From Sphingobacterium sp. ML3W (lineage in GTDB: Bacteria > Bacteroidota > Bacteroidia > Sphingobacteriales > Sphingobacteriaceae): a DNA stretch of 64,000 nt. A program made the translations under genes and the position numbers. This document shows, one piece after another, positions 18,575-26,918 of the stretch (the first letter of the stretch is position 1; the number at the start of each line of letters is the position of its first letter). The notes under the pieces are model-generated. The model ran no database searches and was not told the DNA's origin. It worked only from the letters and a program-made list of their open reading frames with translations. The stretch lies in NCBI RefSeq assembly GCF_000747525.1, contig NZ_CP009278.1:4712001-4776000 (forward strand), in the 5' to 3' direction.

Positions 18575-19807
18575 TTAGTTTGTTTGTTCAAAATCAGGAT
18601 ATAATAAATACTTTTTACGCATCAATTTATAGACCTCTAAGTCAGATGCCCATGAAGCTCTAATATCTTGCTCTGATTTCCCAGCAAGAATTTGCAACCG
18701 TAATTGATCTGTACCAGCTAGCTTATCAAAAAAAGCAGGCCGAGCGAAAAAAGTCGATTTGTCAGGAGTTTTATTATAAAAATCCAAAAGGAATTTTAAC
18801 GTAAACTTATGTTCAGAAGGAATAATATTTCTAAGGTCAAGACCATAATTAACAGCGCCCTTTCCCTCAACATGTTTTGTCATACCATGGCGTTCACCAG
18901 GAGTGAAAGTAAATGATCCATATACAGGATTGTTATAGCCAATAATTTGGAATGGCCAGTCCGTTCCACGACCTACAGAAATATCCGTGCCTTCAAAAAG
19001 ACATAATGATAGGTATAGCCGTACTGACAATGCATTAGGTAGACTTGGGGAAGGGACTACAGGCAGGTCATACATCATCGTGTGGTCATAACCTTGCACC
19101 GGAATAATAGTGACATCACATTGTCTGCCATCTTCCAACCACTTTTCGCCATTTATCATCTGCGCCAATTCACCTATAGTCAAGCCATGGATCATAGCTA
19201 TTTTATGCCAAGAAACATCAGATTTGAATTTATCATCGTGTCTCACAGGTCCATCAACTTGATCTCCATTGGGATTAGGTCGATCTAATATTATTAATTT
19301 CTTATTATGCTTGGCACATAATTCCATCACACGATGTAACGACGTGATATAGGTGTAAAAACGAGCACCAACATCCTGTAGATCAAATATCATGACATCA
19401 ATTGACTTTACAATAGAATCTTGTTTCTGGTTACCCCCATATAAAGTATATAATGGCAATCCAGTTTTTGAATCAACGTCATTATCAAATTTCTCACCTC
19501 TCTCCACATCACCCCTAAATCCGTGCTCAGGTGCAAAAGCAAATTTCAGATTTATTTGTTCGTGCAATAGCACATCAACTAAATGTGTTTTTGATTGCCC
19601 AACTATAGAAGTTTGGTTCCCCATAACACCTACCTTCTTACCTTTTAACATCGGTAGATAAATAGCTAACTGATCTGCTCCAGTTAAGATCTGAGTGTTA
19701 TTATTGATAGAAGTAAAAGAAGCCTGATTTACAACTGCTAATTTACTTGCACACGAAGTGAAAGTAAGAAAACTCGTCAATGCAAGGAATGCAAATAGTC
19801 TTTTCAT
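18575..19807 (-). CDS. namZ: Exo-beta-N-acetylmuramidase NamZ (DUF1343, GH171), lipoprotein
   Basis: 410 aa. The lipobox FTSCAS (Cys about residue 19) predicts a lipoprotein. DUF1343 landmarks are KKVGVMGNQTSIVG (about 56-69), FAPEHGFRGDVERGEKF, MIFDLQDVGARFYTYITSLH (about 140-160), ILDRPNPNG and EGTDISVGRGTDWPFQIIG (about 275-293). Characterised NamZ enzymes release MurNAc from non-reducing ends of peptidoglycan fragments. It is first in the namZ-susC-susD operon, preceded by a 480-bp non-coding region. With murQ downstream, the pathway MurNAc release, import and breakdown is encoded locally. Confidence 0.9.
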   Translation of the reverse strand: MKRLFAFLALTSFLTFTSCASKLAVVNQASFTSINNNTQILTGADQLAIYLPMLKGKKVGVMGNQTSIVGQSKTHLVDVLLHEQINLKFAFAPEHGFRGDVERGEKFDNDVDSKTGLPLYTLYGGNQKQDSIVKSIDVMIFDLQDVGARFYTYITSLHRVMELCAKHNKKLIILDRPNPNGDQVDGPVRHDDKFKSDVSWHKIAMIHGLTIGELAQMINGEKWLEDGRQCDVTIIPVQGYDHTMMYDLPVVPSPSLPNALSVRLYLSLCLFEGTDISVGRGTDWPFQIIGYNNPVYGSFTFTPGERHGMTKHVEGKGAVNYGLDLRNIIPSEHKFTLKFLLDFYNKTPDKSTFFARPAFFDKLAGTDQLRLQILAGKSEQDIRASWASDLEVYKLMRKKYLLYPDFEQTN

Positions 19808-20236
19808 ATTTAATTAAAATTGATGATAGCCTATCTATCATACTGCCAAATAGTTAATAATTCGAGAATAAATGTAAGTAGATGTTTTCGTTTTTTTAAC
19901 TAAATCACTTACAAAAACGCAAAACAAAGTAAGTAGTCACTTTTATTTCAAACAAAATACACCTGTAACTTTTTAACAGTTTTTAACATTAAAAATATCA
20001 AAAACATCATAAGTCATTGAAATATAGCTATTTATTAACAATTCTTAACGTTTACAAAAGCTAAATTAGTGTACCATATACACTAGTATGTAACATTTGT
20101 GATACTAAAGCAAAGTGTAGCATAAAACAGCAATTAAGGATTTATTAAAAATTCAATCCAAAAACATCACACGGGATATAAATACATTTATAAAATCGAT
20201 TAAATTTCAAACAATCAAAGGAAAAAATGCGAATAC
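19808..20236. promoter_or_regulatory. Long AT-rich leader/regulatory region upstream of namZ
   Basis: About 430 bp without any plausible gene on either strand. It separates the amidase terminator from the namZ start. It contains several TTAACA-type runs and one perfect 7+7 palindrome at 20067-20085. I found no perfect TAnnTTTG box in the minus-strand orientation, so the namZ promoter is not pinpointed. Confidence 0.4.
20067..20085. promoter_or_regulatory. Palindrome TAGTGTA-n5-TACACTA, possible operator upstream of namZ
   Basis: Perfect 7-bp inverted arms around CCATA, about 260 bp upstream of the namZ ATG in a gene-free region. Symmetry and placement suggest binding by a dimeric regulator; no regulator gene is adjacent. 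Confidence 0.3.
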
Positions 20237-20266
20237 AAAAAAGGAGTCCATAAGGACTCCATATAT
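20237..20266 (-). terminator. Terminator of the susC-susD-amidase operon
   Basis: Perfect stem GGAGTCC-ataa-GGACTCC (20243-20260). On the minus strand it is followed by a run of six T. It lies 24-47 bp past the amidase stop codon. Confidence 0.85.
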
Positions 20267-20289
20267 TTACACATTAATTTTCAGCAGTT

Positions 20290-20934
20290 CTATAGGGAGG
20301 ATAATTTCAAATCAGCCAATTTTTTTCGCAATTTAACCATGAAAACATCACCAGGATCAGACTTTAACGTGATATAATTAGGATCTGTTTCTTTCCAATA
20401 AGTAGTATTACGAAAGGTTTTGTACTCGTGATGTCCAATCACAAAGTCTATCGGATATTTACTTTTCAATTGTCGTATAAGTGCTTCATTGGCCTTTAAC
20501 TGTGCAGCGGTAAGTGGATACTTATCCCCGCCAATATTTTCAATACCTATTGCACAATAATTTAAACCAATTGTGTGTCTTGCAAACACGGTATCGGGTA
20601 AAAATTGATAAATAGTGCCATCTCTATCGATGACATACTGTGAGGATACGTTCAATGTACTAGCCTTCGTTAATTCCGGCCTACCGGGTAATAATACGGG
20701 GTTAAAAGTATTAAAAGTAGCCTGAACACTGTTATTTGCCGTCCAATGAACCACAACCATCGTAGGATGGATATAAGCATTTTCCTGCAATATACCATGT
20801 CGATTTTTAAGATACTCCAGAGAGAGCTGCTCACGCTCCGCATTCCAAGTAATCGGCTTTTGAATGATAGTTGGAGTTTGGGCAAAAACTAAAACAGGAA
20901 ATAGGGTAAAAATTAATCGCAAAAGATTTTTCAT
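20290..20934 (-). CDS. N-acetylmuramoyl-L-alanine amidase (Amidase_2, AmiD-like), secreted
   Basis: 214 aa from the ATG giving the signal peptide MKNLLRLIFTLFPVLVFAQ; the upstream ORF extension of 38 residues is not signal-like and is dropped. Amidase_2 fold: zinc ligands in VVHWTANN (about residue 60) and IGHHEYKTF (about 170), with the catalytic Glu in AIGIENIGGD (about 132). It cleaves the lactyl-amide bond between MurNAc and L-Ala, removing stem peptides from peptidoglycan or muropeptides. It is the last gene of a susC-susD-amidase operon and ends at a strong terminator, which ties this SusCD pair to peptidoglycan fragments. Confidence 0.9.
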   Translation of the reverse strand: MKNLLRLIFTLFPVLVFAQTPTIIQKPITWNAEREQLSLEYLKNRHGILQENAYIHPTMVVVHWTANNSVQATFNTFNPVLLPGRPELTKASTLNVSSQYVIDRDGTIYQFLPDTVFARHTIGLNYCAIGIENIGGDKYPLTAAQLKANEALIRQLKSKYPIDFVIGHHEYKTFRNTTYWKETDPNYITLKSDPGDVFMVKLRKKLADLKLSSL

Positions 20935-21001
20935 ATTAATGAAATAATTAGTAAAACGATAAAAAAGAAAGCCGCATTTTATTGCGGCTTTCAAATATAA
21001 A

Positions 21002-22783
21002 TTATTCTTTGATATCCCACCAAACTGGGAATGACCAAATATCATCATTCAGAGCATTTGGATGTGACGCTCGCAAGTTCTCAGCATTATAATTTATTTC
21101 ATGTGATACCTGACGCACTCTTCTAAACTGTTTTCCTTGCGGTATCTTTGTTTGGGCAGCTGCCGTAACCGTATATTCATAAGGCACTTTCCATCCGGGA
21201 TAAACAAGGTTGCTAAAATCATATCTCCGCATATCGTTCCAATTTTGTTGTGAAAAGGATAAGGCTATTGATTTTTGAATCATAATTTTAGCTAAAGTAA
21301 TATTGCCAGCCGTACCGATACCATTACTCAAGAAATTATCTATCTTAACATCTGTCATCGGAGACTTACTCGGGTTTATATTACCATAGGTACTTAATTT
21401 CATATTCATCAAATCAATATGTCCCTTAATACCGGATTTGTAAGCTTCAAATGCACCTGCCTTATCCCCTTTATTAAACAATACCTCTGCTTTTATAAAA
21501 CACATCTCAGGATAGCCTAACAAATGTGTTGGCGCATCAGGTCGAGAGTAAAATGTTCCCGAAGCAGCGACTACACCATCTTTCCATTTATATATATCTG
21601 AAGCATCATTGTCGTAGCCCTTGGAGCTACTTTTTATTGATACATAAACAGTATCTCCCCAACGTGCATTATTCGCAGAATTAACATACCAAGTATGGGG
21701 AGCTATTGTACGACCATTATTATTAATTGGTACATCGCTTTCATTATATGCAGATGTCAATGGTCCTGCATTCATACGAATTGTTGATTGCATATCCACA
21801 CCTTTACTCCGAACGAATTTCTTAGGAATACCATACTCTGCCCATGGAAGAAGTTTATCAGCTCTTGGATCTTCAATACCTTTTTGATCAAAGTTAGTCA
21901 AGATATCTTCATACCACTTTGTAATAAGCGTGCTCGTATTCATCCCTGCATTATCAAATACAATAGAAGTTTTCACAGGATCGGCAAATAAAATATCACC
22001 GATATTATCTGCTTGATCATCAATATGCGACACAGTAGTTCCTTCCCCAATGGACAAGGGCGCATTTTCAAGAGCTAATAATATAGCATCTGGCTTGTAC
22101 AGACTTGACTTCTTAGATAAGTTATTTAGCCATCTTGCTTTTAATCCATAACACATTTTCAACCATTTATTTACATCACCACCATTCCAACTATCGCCTT
22201 CAGATAGTGGAGTGGCCGTACTTGGTTGTTGCATTTTAAAATACTCAATCGCTTGATCAATATCTGATAGACAACCTTCGAATATCGTTTTACCGTCATC
22301 AAATTTAGGTGTGATCTCTTCACCTAATGCCTCTGTGTAAGGCATTTCACCATACCAATCTACCATCAACATAAAGCCCATTGCACGAATGGCTTTAGTA
22401 GCACCTAAATAATGATAAGCACTTTCGGCAGTAGCCTTAGCTTCCATATCCTGGAAATTAGAACCAGCACCTACAAAAAAGAATTGATATGGGGTCGTTG
22501 ACATGCCCGCGATTGGATTCCAACCAGCAGTCATACTTTGTTGCCCTGAACTATTGACAAAAGTCAATTGTTGTGTTATAAAATTTGCTCTCGTTCCAGC
22601 AGTACCTTGCGCATACAAATAATAGTGTTGAATCCAGGCCAATCGACTCTTTACTGAAGCAACTGTACTAGACGGTGTATTGGGGTCGACATTAATATCT
22701 AACCAATTTTTACTACAAGAAGAAAATAGGGTTACAACAAGTAGTAATGTTAATATTTTTCTATACTTATTCATGAGTTTCAA
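21002..22783 (-). CDS. susD: SusD-like outer-membrane lipoprotein (amidase-linked)
   Basis: 593 aa. The lipobox is LFSSCSKNW (Cys at about residue 23). The N-terminal DINVDPNTPSS segment and the helical core (KAIRAMGFMLMVDWYGEMPY) are typical of SusD-like_2/SusD family members, and the C-terminus ends FPVWWDIKE. It starts 2 bp after the susC stop; an in-frame ATG three codons in (22774) is an alternative start. It binds the cargo of the paired SusC. Association with a peptidoglycan amidase, 67 bp downstream, suggests peptide-bearing or denuded cell-wall fragments as cargo; inference only. Confidence 0.9.
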   Translation of the reverse strand: MKLMNKYRKILTLLLVVTLFSSCSKNWLDINVDPNTPSSTVASVKSRLAWIQHYYLYAQGTAGTRANFITQQLTFVNSSGQQSMTAGWNPIAGMSTTPYQFFFVGAGSNFQDMEAKATAESAYHYLGATKAIRAMGFMLMVDWYGEMPYTEALGEEITPKFDDGKTIFEGCLSDIDQAIEYFKMQQPSTATPLSEGDSWNGGDVNKWLKMCYGLKARWLNNLSKKSSLYKPDAILLALENAPLSIGEGTTVSHIDDQADNIGDILFADPVKTSIVFDNAGMNTSTLITKWYEDILTNFDQKGIEDPRADKLLPWAEYGIPKKFVRSKGVDMQSTIRMNAGPLTSAYNESDVPINNNGRTIAPHTWYVNSANNARWGDTVYVSIKSSSKGYDNDASDIYKWKDGVVAASGTFYSRPDAPTHLLGYPEMCFIKAEVLFNKGDKAGAFEAYKSGIKGHIDLMNMKLSTYGNINPSKSPMTDVKIDNFLSNGIGTAGNITLAKIMIQKSIALSFSQQNWNDMRRYDFSNLVYPGWKVPYEYTVTAAAQTKIPQGKQFRRVRQVSHEINYNAENLRASHPNALNDDIWSFPVWWDIKE

Positions 22784-22785
22784 TC

Positions 22786-25700
22786 TTAAAATTTAAAGTT
22801 TAATCCAAACATCACCCCCGCTGTATTTGGTACACCGTTAAAATCAATACCTACGGAACTTGACCCCACGACTCCAGAACCTGCAGCAGAAGTTTCAGGG
22901 TCCAATCCTTTATAATTTGTCCATAGCCATAGATTGGTTCCTGTCAGGGTTGCCGTTAAGCCTTTTACAACATTCGAAATACCTGCATTTTTAAGAACCC
23001 CATTTGAAAAGTTATAAGACATAGAAACACTTCTCAACCTTAACCAATTTGTTTTGGTCATAAAATTTGCACTTTCACGAGCATAAAAATCTCTCCAATA
23101 ATCTTGAATTATACTTTTCCCACTAGTCTGTACACCTTTAACATCATAAAACTGATCGGCTAAAAACGTAAATGTTTTATCCATATAAATTGGATCCAAA
23201 TCTGTCCCTCCATTGCGTACGGCTCCACTTAAAATCAATTCATCTCGATCTTCCGAACGTTTACTCATACCATTTAATGTCATCGCATAATCGGTTCCAT
23301 TATAAACATCTCCTCCTATTCTAAAATCCAACAAAAATGATAAATTGAAGTTTTTATAGGTTAAGCTGTTATTGAAACCTCCGGTTAATTTTGGTTCGCG
23401 ATTACCTATATCATAGGTCAACAGATTATCACTGACAGGCATGCCGGTATTTGCATCTAAAACAACTTGACCATTAGCTGTACGTGTCCATCGGGATCCC
23501 GATATTCCCATAAAATTACCACCATTAAATGAAGCTGCCTTCGCATTACCCACTTGAACATCCGTCACATACAAAATATCAACCCCAGCCAATAAATTAT
23601 CAACAGTACCTTTATTTCTAGACATATTTAAGGTAGATTCCCATACAAAATCCTTTGTAACAATCGGTTTACCTGTTAATGACAACTCCATTCCTTTATT
23701 ATAAATATCGCCACCATTAACAGAGATAAAGATATAACCAGTAGATTGACCTAAACGTGGAGAGAGGATTTGGTTATAGGAATTATTGGTATAATAAGCA
23801 TAATCTATACCCAATCGACCATTAAAGAAACGCAATTCAGCACCAATCTCAAAAGAGCCTGTTGTTTCTGGTTTCAAATATGGATTGCCTTTTTGCCAAT
23901 TATTACCAACTCCAACAATTTCTCCCAGATGAGAGATTGGTCTCCAGAGATAGGTATTGGTAACGTAAGGGTTTGCATCCTTACCTACTCGCGCATAAGA
24001 AGCACGTAACTTACCAAAGTTCAACCAATCTAACCCTTTATCCTTTAGCAACTCTGTAAAAACAAAACTTCCACCAACTGATGGGTAAAAATAGGAATGA
24101 TTCTCCATTGGTAATGTGGAAGTCCAATCGTTCCTTCCTGTTACATTTAAATACAACATATTCTTGTAAGAAGCACGCAACTCACCATATGCACCAAATA
24201 AGCGTTTCATAGCATTTGTTACCCGAAATTGCTTATTTGCAGGTTCGATATTTTCAAAACTATAAAAATCTTCAACTTGCAAACGATAACCCATTTTTTG
24301 ATTGTTAGTCGTCTTTGTTTGCTCTGAAAAGAAACCCACTAAAGCACCCAACTCGAAATCACCTACTTTTTTATTGAAATCTGACATCAAATTAGAAGAC
24401 CAATAATTAAATTTAAAATCGCTTTCAGACATCATCCCTTCTTGCCACAATGGTTTTACAGCACCACCGGAAGCTAATTTTGTAGAATTTTTAGTCAAAT
24501 AACTATCTGTACCTACACGGTAAGTGACATTCCACCAATCAAAAATTGGCATGGTCGCATTAAGGCTACCTGTAAAACGTTCGGTATTATCACCAAGTTT
24601 ATTCTTATTGATTGTCCAATAAGGATTTTCAATATCATCCTGCAACGGTTGTAAGCCTTCAAAAAGTCGATACTTTGTGCCATCATCATTGAGATACTTC
24701 TTCATATTCTCACTCCTAGACCAACCATAGAGTGATTCCAAAGCTCCAGAACCTCCCGAACCCCATAAGCCTGCCGAAGTCAATGTCTTATCTGTATTTG
24801 ATAGCGAGTAGGCAACATTTGCACCAACGATTAACTTACCAAATTTTTGATCACCATTAAATCGAAATGTGGTTTTATCGAAGCTTGTATTCGGAATGAT
24901 ACCTTTTTGGTCAAAGCGGGAACCAGATAAATAGAATGAACCATTTTGATTACCCCCCGATAAATTCACTGAATTATCAAAGATTGTTGAGTTTTGAAAA
25001 AAGTCTTCAATATTATTATACATCACATCATCAGCACCAAATTTTTCTCCCCAAGATTGTGTAGTATAGCTATCTAATAACCCTTGACTATTATATATAC
25101 CCCTTTTGTATTTACTTTGCTGTTCAGGTAATCGATTGACCCAGTTATTGGAAACACGACTTGAAAATCCAATTTCAGTCCGACCATCTTTTCCCTTCTT
25201 AGTTGTGATAATAATGGCACCGGCTGCGGCTCTTGACCCATATAAGGCTGCTGCTGCAGGACCTTTCAAAACAGAAACATTATCAATATCTTCTGGGTTG
25301 ACATCCATTACCCGATTACTATTTGAAGTTGAAGTTGCTTGAGCGCCGTCGAAAGCACTGTTGCCTCCAATAACTGTTGAATTATCATAAATAACACCAT
25401 CAACTACAAATAGTGGCTGATTATCTCGTTCTAAAGAAGTACCTCCTCTCAAAATAATTTGTGCTCCTGCTCCTGCTGCTCCCGATGATTGCGTGACATT
25501 GACACCAGCAATTTTACCTGCTAAAGAGTTAATTACATTTGCCGTTTTATTCTTCATCAGCTCGTCCGATTTGATATCCTGAACAGCATATCCCAAAGCC
25601 TTTTTCTCCTTCTTTATTCCCATGGCCGTCACAATAACCTCGCTCAGAGCCTCTTCACTGCTCGAAAGCGAAATATTTACGGTAGAGCTTGAACCCACGG

Positions 25701-25947
25701 TCTCTCGCATTGGCTTGGAACCAATGGTACTAAAAATAAGCACATCTCCAGATTCGGCTTTGATTGTAAAACTTCCATCTGGATTGGTTTGCGTACTTAC
25801 AGCTTTGCCTTTTATGCTTACTGTAACATTCGACATGGATGTTCCATCAGATGCATTGGTCACTTTTCCCGAAATAGTTTTCGTTTGTGCCCATAAACTG
25901 GTAGATAACATCACTCCCGAACAGAATAAGAGTAATTTTCTATTCAT
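22786..25947 (-). CDS. susC: SusC/RagA-type TonB-dependent transporter (amidase-linked)
   Basis: 1053 aa. Signal peptide MNRKLLLFCSGVMLSTSLWAQ, carboxypeptidase-like domain (TISGKVTNASDGTSMSNV, about 23-100), plug with SEVIVTAMGIKKEKKALGYA and VLKGPAAAALYGSRAAAGAI, then a long Tyr/Asn-rich barrel ending GVMFGLNFKF. First gene of the susC-susD-amidase operon. The 250 bp upstream contain a perfect 8+8 palindrome (26013-26031). Nothing odd in length or domain order. Confidence 0.93.
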   Translation of the reverse strand: MNRKLLLFCSGVMLSTSLWAQTKTISGKVTNASDGTSMSNVTVSIKGKAVSTQTNPDGSFTIKAESGDVLIFSTIGSKPMRETVGSSSTVNISLSSSEEALSEVIVTAMGIKKEKKALGYAVQDIKSDELMKNKTANVINSLAGKIAGVNVTQSSGAAGAGAQIILRGGTSLERDNQPLFVVDGVIYDNSTVIGGNSAFDGAQATSTSNSNRVMDVNPEDIDNVSVLKGPAAAALYGSRAAAGAIIITTKKGKDGRTEIGFSSRVSNNWVNRLPEQQSKYKRGIYNSQGLLDSYTTQSWGEKFGADDVMYNNIEDFFQNSTIFDNSVNLSGGNQNGSFYLSGSRFDQKGIIPNTSFDKTTFRFNGDQKFGKLIVGANVAYSLSNTDKTLTSAGLWGSGGSGALESLYGWSRSENMKKYLNDDGTKYRLFEGLQPLQDDIENPYWTINKNKLGDNTERFTGSLNATMPIFDWWNVTYRVGTDSYLTKNSTKLASGGAVKPLWQEGMMSESDFKFNYWSSNLMSDFNKKVGDFELGALVGFFSEQTKTTNNQKMGYRLQVEDFYSFENIEPANKQFRVTNAMKRLFGAYGELRASYKNMLYLNVTGRNDWTSTLPMENHSYFYPSVGGSFVFTELLKDKGLDWLNFGKLRASYARVGKDANPYVTNTYLWRPISHLGEIVGVGNNWQKGNPYLKPETTGSFEIGAELRFFNGRLGIDYAYYTNNSYNQILSPRLGQSTGYIFISVNGGDIYNKGMELSLTGKPIVTKDFVWESTLNMSRNKGTVDNLLAGVDILYVTDVQVGNAKAASFNGGNFMGISGSRWTRTANGQVVLDANTGMPVSDNLLTYDIGNREPKLTGGFNNSLTYKNFNLSFLLDFRIGGDVYNGTDYAMTLNGMSKRSEDRDELILSGAVRNGGTDLDPIYMDKTFTFLADQFYDVKGVQTSGKSIIQDYWRDFYARESANFMTKTNWLRLRSVSMSYNFSNGVLKNAGISNVVKGLTATLTGTNLWLWTNYKGLDPETSAAGSGVVGSSSVGIDFNGVPNTAGVMFGLNFKF

Positions 25948-26012
25948 AATAATAAGTTAGATAGTAGCAATTGTTCATATCGGATGGTTCTATCCCGACA
26001 GGTTTATAATAA

Positions 26013-26031
26013 TTATACTACAATAGTATAA
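26013..26031. promoter_or_regulatory. Palindrome TTATACTA-caa-TAGTATAA upstream of amidase-linked susC
   Basis: Perfect 8-bp inverted arms with a 3-bp centre, 66-84 bp upstream of the susC ATG, i.e. in promoter position. A candidate operator or symmetric promoter element; no adjacent regulator gene. Confidence 0.35.
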
Positions 26032-26198
26032 AAAGGTTCTAAGTTTTGCAATATTATGCGCAATTATTTTTCAAATAAGCCTAAAAACACACATTGAAGC
26101 GTTTAATATGTAACACAATCGATTGAAATTGCATGATTAAGAAAAATAAAACGCAAAATAAAGCACGAAAACTCACTACACTAACTCAATTACATAAA

Positions 26199-26750
26199 TC
26201 AATCCAATGCTATTTTCACATCATAATGCTGTCTGATATAATTAAGCTGTTCTTCAGAATCAAATTCTATATCCAAGATTGCCCGTTCCCGCTCTCTTTC
26301 AATTTCAATCTTAACAATACTGTTATAAAATCGAAAGACCTCTTTTTCACTCCCTAATATTAAACGTGGCACACGAACAGATTTCCCATTAGCATCCTTT
26401 GCCACCATCGTAAAATAAGATGAGTTGCAATGTTTAGTTTCACCGGATTGTATATTCATCGATTCAACACGAATACCAACCTCCATCGAACTATTGCCTA
26501 CAAAATTGACTGATGCGATAAGCGTCACCAATTCACCAACTTCAATAGGTTTTAAAAAATTAACTTTCCCTACAGATGCCGTCACACAGTAATGCCCGGA
26601 AAACTTAGAGGCTACTGCAAATGCGATCTGATCCATCAACGATAGTACATAGCCACCATGTATCTTACCTCCAAAATTGGCATTCGAAGGCAACATCAAT
26701 TGCGACATCCGTATAACAGATTCACCGGCTTTTTTATAAACTTCTTCCAT
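26199..26750 (-). CDS. Hotdog-fold acyl-CoA thioesterase
   Basis: 183 aa from the chosen start MEEVYKKAGESVIRMSQ. The hotdog signature is clear: NANFGGKIHGGYVLSLMDQIAFAVASK (about 20-45), with the catalytic-type N and D residues of the acyl-CoA hydrolase (YciA/BFIT-like) family, then VGKVNFLKPIEVGELV and NSSYFTMVAKD. The roughly 55-residue C-terminal tail (charged, EIERERERAI) goes beyond the single hotdog domain. The 17-residue longer ORF start is possible but adds nothing conserved. Cytoplasmic; hydrolyses acyl-CoA. It appears unrelated to the neighbouring wall-degradation genes. Confidence 0.85.
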   Translation of the reverse strand: MEEVYKKAGESVIRMSQLMLPSNANFGGKIHGGYVLSLMDQIAFAVASKFSGHYCVTASVGKVNFLKPIEVGELVTLIASVNFVGNSSMEVGIRVESMNIQSGETKHCNSSYFTMVAKDANGKSVRVPRLILGSEKEVFRFYNSIVKIEIERERERAILDIEFDSEEQLNYIRQHYDVKIALD

Positions 26751-26864
26751 AGAACTAAATATAGCTTGGAAAAATTCTAATTCCAAATCGTCACATTTCA
26801 ATCAATAGCGCAAAAAAAAATCTATCAAAATCTATTAAATAGCTTATGAAACTATTTCATCGAA

Positions 26865-26903
26865 ACAAAAAAAGGGGATATCCGCCTTGGATACCCCCTT
26901 TCA
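26865..26903 (-). terminator. Terminator of the GHL10 lipoprotein gene
   Basis: Hairpin AAAGGGGATATCC / GGATACCCCCTTT (one A-C mismatch) preceded on the plus strand by a long A-run, which gives a T-run on the minus strand. It lies 16 bp past the stop of the GHL10 gene. Confidence 0.75.
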
Positions 26904-26918
26904 ATAAATTCTTGATCA

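Noticed and set aside
20935..21048. 38-residue longer start for the amidase
   Set aside because: The inner ATG gives a clean signal peptide (MKNLLRLIFTLFPVLVFAQ); the extension runs into the upstream susD end and is not signal-like.
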